Shown here piece after piece: positions 1-9,353 of a stretch of 64,000 nucleotides of DNA. Positions within the stretch are counted from its first letter, which is position 1; every line of letters begins with the position of its first letter. Below the pieces are notes generated by a model that saw only the letters and a program-made list of their open reading frames with translations, was not told the DNA's origin and ran no database searches. The DNA is from Echinometra lucunter (taxonomy: Eukaryota; Echinodermata; Echinoidea; Camarodonta; Echinometridae). A program made the translations under genes and the position numbers. The stretch covers positions 1,863,298 through 1,927,297 of the forward strand of contig CM057151.1 of NCBI GenBank assembly GCA_029962745.1. Reading direction: 5' to 3'.

Positions 1-258
1 AATGATAAGATGCATTCAAACTGCTCTAATACAAAATGCATTATCATACTGCATTCCAAATGGACTCAAATTTGTCAGTGATTTTTTTTCTCTTTCTGCT
101 GATGTATAATGTGTCATGCCCACCCTTCTGGACCTACAGATACTGCCAAAGCATCTCCTAAAGGAGACACTGTACCTCTATGGGTTAAAGATACTAGAAT
201 GACTTGTTTCTTTGATGTCAGTCTCTTTATCTCTGTCTGTGTGCCTTTGTGTTTTCAG
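1..258 (+). other. PDHB: intron of PDHB (3' part)
   Basis: No coding similarity is seen here. The segment ends in a pyrimidine-rich tract and TTTTCAG at 252-258, which is the splice acceptor for the final PDHB coding exon. The upstream exons lie outside the window. Confidence 0.75.
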
Positions 259-431
259 GTGATGCTTTTGATTATTTGGATGCACCTGTAGTGAGGGTTA
301 CTGGATCTGATGTACCCATGCCCTATGCAGCCTCATTGGAACAAGCTAGTCTTCCACAAGTCTCTAACATTGTTAATTCTGTCAAGAGGATATTGAATGT
401 AGGATCAGCACAGGGTCAGATGAAGAGTTAA
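259..431 (+). CDS. PDHB: pyruvate dehydrogenase E1 component subunit beta, last coding exon (partial)
   Basis: PDHB is the beta subunit of the thiamine-diphosphate E1 heterotetramer of the mitochondrial pyruvate dehydrogenase complex. The exon begins after TTTTCAG with two bases that finish a split codon, then reads in one frame from GAT at 261 to TAA at 429-431. The translation contains [17 protein letters not shown] followed by [17 protein letters not shown], which is the characteristic extreme C-terminus of PDHB (transketolase C-terminal domain). Animal PDHB usually stops just after the equivalent of LNV. Here about nine further residues (ending QMKS) follow, a small lineage-specific extension or a shifted stop. 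It is on the same strand as the two genes downstream. I am confident of the family; only about 57 residues are visible. Confidence 0.93.
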
Positions 432-1173
432 CATATCATATTCTAATAAGAAATTCAAAAATGATATAATCATGAAAGATTTTATTGGAATTCTTGAGTT
501 CACTATGTCACGTGACACAAGAATTGATTTGGAATAAGCTGTTGCAGGTACATAGCACTGTTTCCTGCCACGACTTTGCAAGGATGTTACTGGATCCTAT
601 CCAGTGTATGTTTTAGCTTATTATTTATGTATAACACTTGAGACCACTTGAAAAGTGCATGGTATATTCTTGAAATTGGTTTTCTAGAAGAGAATTAAAG
701 AGGTTTATGGGTTTTATTTCTGCTCTTCTTCATTCATGGATATGCTCAGGCTGTGAAGTTGACCTAAAGGTTGTCATATATTCAGCACTGATATTCTATT
801 TTACATACAATGAATGTGCAGGAATAAGTCCTTAAAGGAAAGAATGAAGTACTCTGTACAAAAAGAGCCTGAATACTGTGAGAAAAAAATAACAGTTATA
901 GCATTGTACAGATTGTACTGGAATAATATTCTTTTTGAAAATGTGAAAATTTTCAGTGTTTGTACCTTTATATGCCCTATTGTATTAGGTCCGGGTGGTT
1001 TCTGTCACAGACATATGGAGAGTGTAATTAAGCTTATATATCTTTCTGACTCTGGCAGGTTCTGAAAGTGTTCTGAATTTCAGTTACAATCTCCAATATC
1101 TCAGAATTTTCAACTGTTGTTGTTATGTATTCATCAGATTGGCAGACACAGTACTTTCTTATCCAGTTAGTTG

Positions 1174-1179
1174 AATAAA
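1174..1179 (+). terminator. PDHB: candidate PDHB polyadenylation signal AATAAA
   Basis: Canonical hexamer about 740 bases downstream of the PDHB stop codon, in AT-rich noncoding sequence. No transcript evidence is available; other AATAAA sites occur further downstream. Confidence 0.35.
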
Positions 1180-2061
1180 TACACAGTAGTTATATAGGTA
1201 CAACATTGAATTTCTGCTGGAATTGCATGAATCCTCATACCAGGAAGCATATATTTATTCAATTCCATGAATCAAAAACCTTCAAGAATTTCCTATTAGT
1301 GAAGTGGAATTCAATTGAACGTTATTTTGCAGGACATGGAATTACTTCATTATCTATCGTTTGTGCTACAAGCAACTTTATCATGCATGTCCTTAAGTGA
1401 AGTCCAGTGAATAGTTCCTGTATGTAACATGTTTGTAAGTGTCTGATTTCTCACAAGTTTTAGAAATGTATAGTATAATGATGATTTCCCATGACATGCA
1501 TTCTGTCAAATTAATATGTTTGTGGTAGAGGGCCGACAAAATATTTTGCATGGGTCATCCATGCTATAGATTCTACCAGCTGTAAGTGGAATGATCTGAA
1601 GAACTTTGTTGCCGTACTGTATACTAGGACTGGGGTATCAAAAGTTTGATAGATATCAAATACCTTCTGTCTAGTTCTCATCCATTTTATCTCAAATTTA
1701 TCTGAATATTCAGAATTGAGAACTGACAAGCAAGAAGTGAGGTACTGTACATGTTTTTGCTCCCGTTGGATGAATTATACGTTGCTAACAACATAGCCTG
1801 AAAAGTGAAGAAACTAAGGAAGCGAAATTGATAGGATCGTGTTTTAATAAAACATAAATTATAAAACAGAATTATGAAAATACTTTCTTTTTTCAGTTTT
1901 AATGTGTGCTTTCTTTTAATTGAAGATAATCACCATGGAGTGTATAATTCAGGGAGAGGGGTCTGCCATCTCTTGCCTGAATAGCAATTTTCCAGTTTCT
2001 AAGTTTTGGGGCAGGCAAAGCAAGAGGGGATCAATAATGCCTTTTTTTAAAATAGCTATTA

Positions 2062-2200
2062 TTGAATTGAATTGAATTGAAAATGGTTTATTGTGATCAA
2101 CACATCGCAGCTCGAAGGCTGAATTGTGTGTAGTTTACAATAAAAACAAACATAGATATACATGTATTTACAAATCTTAAAAACATCATATGAATATATA
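2062..2200 (-). mobile_element. LINE 3' end relic with (GAATT)n tail
   Basis: On the + strand, four tandem ATTGA/ATTGAATT units are followed by a segment reading as the reverse complement of a polyadenylation-like 3' end. This is the structure of the 3' terminus of CR1/L2-like LINEs, which end in short tandem repeats and are usually 5'-truncated. A similar tail ends the recognisable RT-bearing element at 60.5 kb. Confidence 0.5.
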
Positions 2201-2254
2201 CAGATATACAACACAATAGTAGTAATCAATTCATTTAAAGAAAGGAATGTAATA

Positions 2255-2284
2255 TTATTACTATCATTATTATTACTATTATTA

Positions 2285-2382
<98 letters not shown>

Positions 2383-2450
2383 GTTATTATTATTATTATT
2401 ATCATTATTATAGTTATTATTGTTGCTACTACTATTGTTATTAGTATTAA
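2255..2450. repeat. (ATT)n trinucleotide microsatellite, about 190 bp
   Basis: Near-perfect ATT/TTA repeat with a few interruptions (GTT, ATC). It creates spurious poly-Leu and poly-Ile open frames on both strands and lies beside the LINE tail, a common arrangement for non-LTR 3' ends. Confidence 0.95.
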
Positions 2451-3098
2451 CTTAAGCACTTTATGGATCAGGATGAAAGGTGGATGTTTGAAGTTGGATT
2501 GCGTGACGAGAAAGTGGAAGGAGTATGTGTGAAGAAGAGGGAGAGAGTCTGAGAGAAGGAGAGGATGTGATGAGGAAAGGGAAGATGCCTTATTATGACC
2601 TTTATGAGAGGATAGGGAGGAGAAAGAAAGATAAAGAGAGAGCGGGAAACAGAGTAGAGAGAGAGAGAGAGGGGGGGGGGGGAAAAGATAAAAAAATATA
2701 TATATATTTCACCATGCTAATATTGTCATACATTTTGGCGCGCTCAGCCGACGTGGCTCGCAAACGAATTGGAAAAATGAAGATGGACATAGGATTGGAA
2801 TGAATAAAATGATCAACCTAAATACTCACCCATGGTGTGCCCCTTGCTCCCCCTTCTCAATTAGTGTAAAAAGAAAATTATGATTCCTCTCATATAAATC
2901 ATTAGATTTTTTTCTTGAATATTGAATTCATAGCTACATATAGTAATTTTTCTCAGATTGTGTGATTACCAGAGTATTTTGGCAGTTGCTTGCCGCAATC
3001 AACGAGCAATCACCAACTTTCGCATTTTAAGTGTTTTTTTTTCTGCATTTTCCCTGGAAGGGTGCACACATCTAGCTTTCTCTCTCAGCTCCCCGCCC

Positions 3099-3133
<35 letters not shown>

Positions 3134-3506
3134 GCACTGTGGCTGTGTGCTCCTCTGCCCCTCCCTCCTCCCCCCCCCCCCCGACCCGACTCGACCGAAG
3201 TTAAGCCATTATGTAGTCCAAGATTATATCTTTTTCTAAAAATGGTACATGAGTTTATTGGCAAATGTGTTTTGGGCGCAGGAGGTAGACGGCAGCATCA
3301 TGAAATCATCGGTGCAAAAACTAGGGCACTTTCATAAGTTGTTTGCCTCGTTTGAGAACCTCCGGATAGGCCTATGCAGTGTGTCTTTATAACTTTAGAG
3401 TCGGAAAAGGTCTCTTAAACTTAATATTTTGAAATATTTTAGGAAATTTTTTTTATCTCAATCGGTACCTGAAGGTCTCTTCTATCAAGACACAAAAAAT
3501 CTGAAT

Positions 3507-3529
3507 TTTTTTTTTTTTTTTTTTTTTTT
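3507..3529. repeat. poly(T) tract
   Basis: Uninterrupted T run of about 23 bases in intergenic DNA. Confidence 0.9.
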
Positions 3530-4379
3530 GCGTTGAGTAAGCGAATGCAACTTGTGAAAATGTGCAAAATTCAGACCTGACAAGAAGTTGTATTTGTTTT
3601 TAATAAATAATGATCAGCGAAGTGAACATTTCTTCTAGTGAAGAGACTTGATATTTTATCACTAAAATCTTCTCTGTCATTTTGCTTTGCAGGTGGAACC
3701 GGAAGAAAGATAATAATAATCTATATAAAAATATCAGGAAATTTTCATTTTATTCACTAAAACTGAAAATCCATCCATCATGTCTACAAAATTACACTAA
3801 ATACCTTTTTGTAAGTATGTAAGGAGTATTAAGGATTTTTTAAAAATACATTTTAATAGCTAAAACACTAAATTTTTGTCATTTCTGTATACATAATGTG
3901 TGGAAAATTGTGAGTTTATGACATCAACTCACTCACTGAATATTCATCCCGGATACTAATATTCATATCGACTGTTCAAGGACTGTTTTGCGAAAAAATA
4001 GAAAAAATAATCAAAAATTCATTACTTTCTTTTTTTAAATCAAAGTTTCACTATTTTGTTTGGAATTTGTTATTCTTTTCATTGAAATGAACCTCATTTT
4101 GCTGTGGACTTGGCCTTCAAAACCAACCTATGGCTTTAACCTATTTTGTGAATTCCGGCCCGGGATTCCGGCCGACATTGATTGATTGGTTGATAATTTC
4201 TTGATATTGCATGACCATGCTTAGAAATATTCCTTTTCTAATGGGCCTATCCAAAGTATGCCAAATGTCAAAACTCAAAGGAGTTGATAAGAAACAGTTT
4301 TCTCATTAAGCCTGCTGAGATAGGCTCGGCTACACATAACTTCCTTCATTAATAATTGTCATAGGGCCATCAGAATACC

Positions 4380-4528
4380 TTGTAAAAAAATACCATGGGT
4401 ACCACGGTACTTTGACCAAATTACCATGAAATCATGGTAATTTGATGGTACTTTCATGGTACTTTCACAGTTTTTATGGTAATTTGGTCAAAGTACCATG
4501 GTACCCATAGTACTTTTTTTTTTTTACA
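4380..4528. mobile_element. palindromic MITE (about 150 bp foldback)
   Basis: Both ends read TTGTAAAAAAA inward. The arms then share TACTTTGACCAAATTACCAT in inverse orientation, so almost the whole element folds into one hairpin. Inner parts are built from repeated GTACC/TACCATG words. It has no coding capacity. The family is not identified. Confidence 0.75.
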
Positions 4529-4971
4529 ATGGAATTAGCCCTTTATTTTTCACGGTTTACACAACAAATATGCCTACCAATTCTGACCAATTCTGAATTT
4601 TGCACCCTTACACAAAGTTACTTTCGCTCACTCAAACGCAAATTTGAAATATTTTTAGATCAGCCCTTTTTTCAAGACTTTTGATAAAACAGGCCAGACC
4701 GTTGGGTATCCACAGGTATGCAGTTTTGTATAGGCCTATAGACTTTTTCCGACTGTAGACTTGTTGTGGGGTTGATGGAGACTTTCCAGACTTGAACATC
4801 AGTATATAGTTATCGGAATAAGCAAAACTGTTGAGTAGTTTGGCGAGGTGTCAAAGGTCGAAGGTTTTACCACGCCGAAATACAGAATAATGACAGGTAA
4901 TAAATGCGTCACCCCCACCCCCTCCCCACCTGCTGAAGCGCTTGGTACGTATGCGCAGTATTAGATGCACC

Positions 4972-5123
4972 ATGGATGCACCCTCGCCTCCGCCGCCCCC
5001 CCCCCCCCCTCAAGTATCCATCCCTCCTTCCAACGGTCAACCATTTCCCCTCAAACTTGCTGGACATGCAGTGATTATACAAAGAGAAATTATTGATGAT
5101 GAAATAACCATTCCAATTCACAG
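4972..5123 (+). CDS. possible alternative first coding exon (speculative)
   Basis: An ATG in a strong context (ACCATGG) opens a frame of 50 codons plus 2 bases. It reads MDAPSP, a proline run, then a well-mixed segment ending DDEITIPIH, and stops at a consensus-like donor CACAG|GTTAGG. A TATGCGCA (NRF1-like) word lies about 25 bases upstream. It lies just upstream of the KMT2E promoter and its phase (2) is compatible with KMT2E coding exon 4. I recognise no family; the proline run comes from a C-rich tract, so this may be a chance frame. Confidence 0.2.
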
Positions 5124-5439
5124 GTTAGGTACCCGTTAGGCACCCCGGTTGGTTAGGCAGTATTATGTCGGGATTGTACACGCTCTTCTATTCTAGTGTA
5201 CTAATCATGTGGAAGATAACAGTTTTACTCATGCAACTATTATTTTATTTCCGGGTTTGCCTTATTGGTATACGATACTACCTAGGGTCCCAGCAAAACA
5301 ATTTCATTTGATATATTATGAATAAATGCCATACATGTCACATATTGCTTGAACGAACAAAAGTTACTCTTTGAAACCAATAAACGATAAAACTCTATTC
5401 CAGCTGCATTTTGTGAAACATATAGGATAGCAAGCAAGA

Positions 5440-5560
5440 CCGACATTATGCCGTAGACTCGCTACGGATCGCAATCCGTGTATCCGGCTGGTCCCTCTGC
5501 GACAGATACGGCGACCCGTCACTCATATCTCAATGGCCGCCATCATGAGCATCATAGTTA
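5440..5560 (+). promoter_or_regulatory. KMT2E: candidate KMT2E promoter with YY1-like site
   Basis: A local CpG-rich patch (CTACGGATCGC, CGACAGATACGGCGACCCG) stands out from the AT-rich surroundings. GCCGCCATCAT at 5536-5546 is the reverse complement of a YY1-type ATGATGGCGGC site, common at the start of housekeeping TATA-less genes. No TATA box is apparent. The start site is inferred. Confidence 0.5.
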
Positions 5561-5718
5561 TGGCTACGGTGTATGTGTGCGAAGAATGTAGTGTTTGTAA
5601 ACACAGCTTCACGAAATTTTGGCGTTGATGTGCAGGAATATAGATAGTATCTGACCATCATAGTAGAACGGAAATTAACCTGAAAACTGTGAAGCTTTTG
5701 ATCAACCACAATTTATCA
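5460..5718 (+). other. KMT2E: predicted noncoding exon 1 of KMT2E
   Basis: The CpG-rich promoter is followed by sequence ending at a good donor, TTATCAG|GTAATTTT. The 5' limit is a guess. The exon contains a short upstream ORF (5533-5628). No KMT2E coding similarity is seen here, so it would be 5'UTR. Confidence 0.45.
5533..5628 (+). other. upstream ORF, 31 codons, in the predicted 5' exon
   Basis: ATG overlapping the YY1-like site opens a 31-codon frame ending in TGA. The product contains CEECSVCKHSF, a Cys-rich stretch, but is too short to assign. If exon 1 is transcribed this could act as a translation-dampening uORF. Confidence 0.3.
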
Positions 5719-6727
5719 GGTAATTTTAACCTTAAAATGGCCTTCTAGCCGTTTTCACGGAAGGCTGTTCGTATCTCGACGACAATGCCGTCTGGTATTC
5801 GTGTGGTATGGCTATGCAAGGAGTTATTTGATGTGTGAGAGCGTAATTGTGTATGTGGGGCTGGGAATGGATCTGTACGAGCTTAATACAACTACAAGGC
5901 GTTACCCACTACGCTGCCTGTGCACCATGCCCACGTTGTTGTGGTCCAACATTCTGCAAATTTAGACTCACACTGTTCCATTTTGTGATTTAATTATGGA
6001 AAAGACCCTCGATACAATTATGTTACTAGAGTATTGGCTAGAATCTGAGGCAGCAGCTAGCCTAGGCTACTACTGCCTAGATAGGATGGGGGGTCGGGTG
6101 TCCGGACACCCAACAAAAATAAAGCCTTCTTTTTTGTCTTTGGATTAGACAAAAACTATGGATTGAATAGTGCTAATCATCATCATTTTTTGTTCTCTAT
6201 AATATTGTCTAACACTTGTGTTAAAAAAATTAAGAAATATTGCTTGTAAACTTTTTCGAATGGCTATTTAAAATCAACTGTCCGGACACCCAACAACTGG
6301 GTATATTAGATGGGGGGTTGGGCATGTTGGGTGTCCGGACATGTAACAAAAATGAAGCCTTCTTTTTTGTCTTTGGATAAGACAAAAACTATGGATTGAA
6401 TAGTGCTAATCATCATCATTTTTTGTTCTCTATAATATTGTCTAACACTTGTGTTAAAAAAATTAAGAAATATTGCTTGTAAACTTTTTCGAATGGCTAT
6501 TTAAAATCAACTGTCCGGACACCCAACAACTGGGTATATTAGATGGGGGGTTGGGTGTCCGGACATGTAACAAAAATGAAGCCTTCTTTTTTGTATTTAG
6601 ATTAAACAAAAACTATGCATTGATTTGTGCAAATCGTCATCAATATTTGTTCTCCATAATATTGTCTAACATTTTGTGCTAAAACATTTAAGAGATTTGC
6701 TTGTGAACTTTTTCAGTCATGTCAATT

Positions 6728-6839
6728 GGCTGTTTAAAATCGACTGTCCGGATACACAACCTGTTCGGACACCCAACAACTGGCATGACTGGATATGTCC
6801 GAACAGGTTGTGTATCCGGACAGTCGATTTTAAACAGCC
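6728..6839. repeat. perfect 44-bp inverted repeat (hairpin) within the composite element
   Basis: Arms at 6728-6771 and 6796-6839 are exact reverse complements with a 24-base loop. The right arm is largely repeated again as a direct copy at about 6863-6905. The arms include TCCGGA words shared with the element's ends. Confidence 0.9.
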
Positions 6840-7007
6840 ATTTTTATACCCAGTTGTTGGGTGTCCGGACAGGTTGTGTATCCGGACAGTCGATTTTAAA
6901 CAGCCATTTGAAACAGTTAACAAGCAAATCTCTTCAATGTTTTAGCACAAAATGTGAGACAATATTATAGAGAACAAATATTGATGATGATTAGCATAAA
7001 TCAATAG

Positions 7008-7979
7008 TATGATGGGGGGACCCTTGTCTGCATACCTAATATTTCACTTAAAATTGACAAACTTTCTTTTTTGTATTCCTCTAATGGCTGACCTCATTTT
7101 AATCCTCATATCTTAGGGTACTGTGCCGAAAATCTCATCGAAATCTGAACAAGAACAGTGTGGTTTTCACAAGAAAAGGCGATGGTGTAAATTTGACGCT
7201 AAAATTAAAGAGGAAGGTACCCTTGTCTGCGCACTCATTCACTTTACATGCAGTTCGGGATTTTTTGCATGAAAGTGGCATTTTCAAGGCATGTGAATGA
7301 AATATACATAAAATAGACGCCTTTCGTCCGTTTTTTGTCATTTTTTCAGTGATACATTTCGTTAAAATTGATTTAAAGATGATTGTGTTTGTTGCGTCTT
7401 TTGTGATGTTAGAATCGCGCAGTTACGTGTATGCGCAGACTTGGGCACTTACGCATATGCGCAGACTTGGGCACTGCGCAGACAAGGAGCATCAGACCAT
7501 ACAATATGATGGGGGACCCTTGTCTGCGCACCTAATATTTCACTTAAAATTGACAAACTTTCCTTTTTTTTAAAAATTGTATTCCTCTAGTGGCTGACCT
7601 CATTTTAATTCTCATATCCTAGGGAGTAACTGTGCCTAAAATCTCATCAAAATCTGAACAAGAACAATGTTATTTTTACAAGAAAAGGCGATGGTATAAA
7701 TTTGACGCTAAAAAGAGGAAGTGCCCTTGTCTGCGGACTCATTCACTTTACATGCAGTTCGGGATTGTTTGCATGAAAGTGGCATTTTCAAGGCATGTGA
7801 GTAAAAAATACATAAAATAGATGCCTTTCGCCCGTTTTTCGTCATTTTTCAGTGATACATATCGCTAAAATTGATTTAAAGATGATTGTGTTCGTTGCGT
7901 CTTTTGTGATGTTAGAATCGCGCCGTTATGCGTATGCGCCGACTTGGGCACTGCGCAGACAAGGGGCATCAGACCATAC
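7008..7979. mobile_element. nested insertion: tandem pair of about 0.49 kb MITE units with ATAG flanks
   Basis: Unit A (7008-7504) and unit B (7505-7979) are clearly homologous throughout. They share CCCTTGTCTGCGCA, the AAATCTCATC(G/A)AAATCTG segment and the GACTTGGGCACTGCGCAG end. The outer boundaries are imperfect inverted repeats (TATGATGGGG inward, and GTATGGTCTGATG on the other strand). ATAG occurs at 7004-7007 and again at 7980-7983, and the interrupted host repeat has this ATAG once elsewhere. This fits a 4 bp target-site duplication. Confidence 0.75.
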
Positions 7980-9175
7980 ATAGTTTTTGTTTAATCCTCA
8001 ACGACAAAAAAGAAGGCTTCATTTTTGTTATGTGTCCGGACACCCAACCCCCCATCCTACTTAGGCAACAATGCCATTGCCATGGCACTGTTTGCAGTTC
8101 ACTTATTTCGTATGTCACTTGCATTTTCATGAATTTCCAACTGAATCAAAGATGGGATGTGAGGTGGATGGATGGAAATGATGATGTTAAGGGCAAAAAA
8201 ATGGAAATGAGATCATGAGTATGTCCATCTGAATATTTGCGATGTTATTTGTAATCTTGCATTCGTGTGCTATCAAGCCCAAGGTACCTTTCGCACCATA
8301 GTCATATTTCAATGTGCTTGTTGTTAAACCCTGTTTATGACAGTTGCGATGGTCGATGGGAGTCCCCCAAGGCTGCTGACTTGGAACTGAATAAGAATTA
8401 ATTTTATTTGAATTCTTCTAATGCTTGATTTTATGTTATTTGGATATTCAGAAAATTAACCATTGAAAATGAAACATCTCATCCGAATTTGAGCAAAAAT
8501 ATGGAGTCTAATATGAAAATTAACCAAATTTCATGTCTGGGTTTAGCAATTTTGCTAGCATGCTAAAATTAAAGGTTAAAGCAAAGATCAAGAGTTCTGA
8601 ACTTAATGTTGTACGGACATGAATATTGATGGCAGAGTACAATTTTTGACCAGTGTAAAGGAGTGGAGTTCATCCCACTGGGTAATTTGACAAGGAATGA
8701 ACTCCTAGAAATGGGCATGTATTGTATCAGCCATCATGCAAACCACTGGGGTGGGGGGATGTTATGTGGGTCATTTGCAGCAACTACATGCTGCTTGTAT
8801 TCAGATATATTTCATATGATTTTATTACAACCCATTGATAAAAGTTTTGTTTCTTACTTGCCTAATAATTTGTGGGCAAACCCTAACTTATTTAGATTTC
8901 AAGAAAACTGTGAACTATGGGTTAAAGAAATTTGGAAGCAAAATAGGTACTGAGTTACAATGTACATGTACATAGGTCCCAAGTGGTAGTCCCAAGACTC
9001 CCATGCTGCATGTGTATTAAAAGACACCATACCTTCCATAGGTTTACAGCTGATTGGTTCATTGCAAACTCGATATACTTGTGAAATTGAAGCTGAGAAA
9101 CTTGTGTTTCCCTATTTATTGTCAGTTTACCATATTAAGTACTCGTAATTCATTATTAATTTTCTTGCTTTTCAG

Positions 9176-9353
9176 ATACTTCAGATCTCTAACCACCTGT
9201 GCTACCATTCAGCCATCTACCTGCTTCTTATCAACTCCACAACAAACACCAACCAAATGTTTTACAGGGAGATATTCTTCTTATATGATCTCTACAATAT
9301 AACCTGAAATTACCCAAAGTTTCTACCTTGTAACCTAGTTGTTACTTTGGAAG
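9176..9353 (+). other. KMT2E: predicted noncoding exon 2 of KMT2E
   Basis: A consensus acceptor (TTGCTTTTCAG) and donor (GGAAG|GTGAGT) bound 178 bases with no long frame. Position between the CpG promoter and the first coding exon fits a 5'UTR exon. Transcript support is lacking. Confidence 0.4.

Larger units (their letters stand above)
432..5399 (+). other. PDHB 3'UTR and intergenic region
   Basis: No coding exon is recognised in this 5 kb. The first good AATAAA after the PDHB stop is at 1174-1179, so the 3'UTR may be about 0.75 kb. The rest holds a LINE tail, an ATT microsatellite, CT/GA and homopolymer runs (G-run near 2670, C-runs near 3098 and 3172, T-run near 3507) and a palindromic MITE at 4380-4528. 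The ORFs over 2162-2459 are translations of the microsatellite. Confidence 0.6.
6074..8067. mobile_element. composite foldback/MITE-like element, about 2 kb, with nested insertion
   Basis: The left end reads GCCTAGATAGGATGGGGGGT. The right end carries the reverse complement of a close version (GCCTAAGTAGGATGGGGGGT), and the match continues through GGGTGTCCGGACAC and the AAAGCCTTCTTTTTTGTC segment. The left side has three tandem units of about 230 bp starting near 6101, 6333 and 6557. A fourth inverted unit follows at about 6796-7003, and the right terminal remnant is at 7980-8067. A 971 bp insertion (7008-7979) interrupts it. There is no transposase frame, so it is nonautonomous; the superfamily is not determined. 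Confidence 0.8.
5719..9175 (+). other. KMT2E: KMT2E 5' intron 1 (predicted)
   Basis: Noncoding. Dominated by the nested composite foldback element at 6074-8067. The remainder (8070-9175) has no gene; an open frame at 8663-8953 has no recognisable family and no splice logic. Confidence 0.5.

Noticed and set aside
2162..2459. Long poly-Leu (+) and poly-Ile (-) open frames
   Set aside because: They are translations of the ATT microsatellite and have no other protein-like content.
6676..6970. Overlapping open frames with repeated CVSGQSILNSH-like peptides
   Set aside because: The peptide repetition comes from the hairpin and tandem units of the composite element, on both strands.
8663..8953. 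96-codon + strand frame
   Set aside because: No domain, no codon-level conservation that I can recognise, no splice sites around it, and it lies inside a predicted 5' intron.
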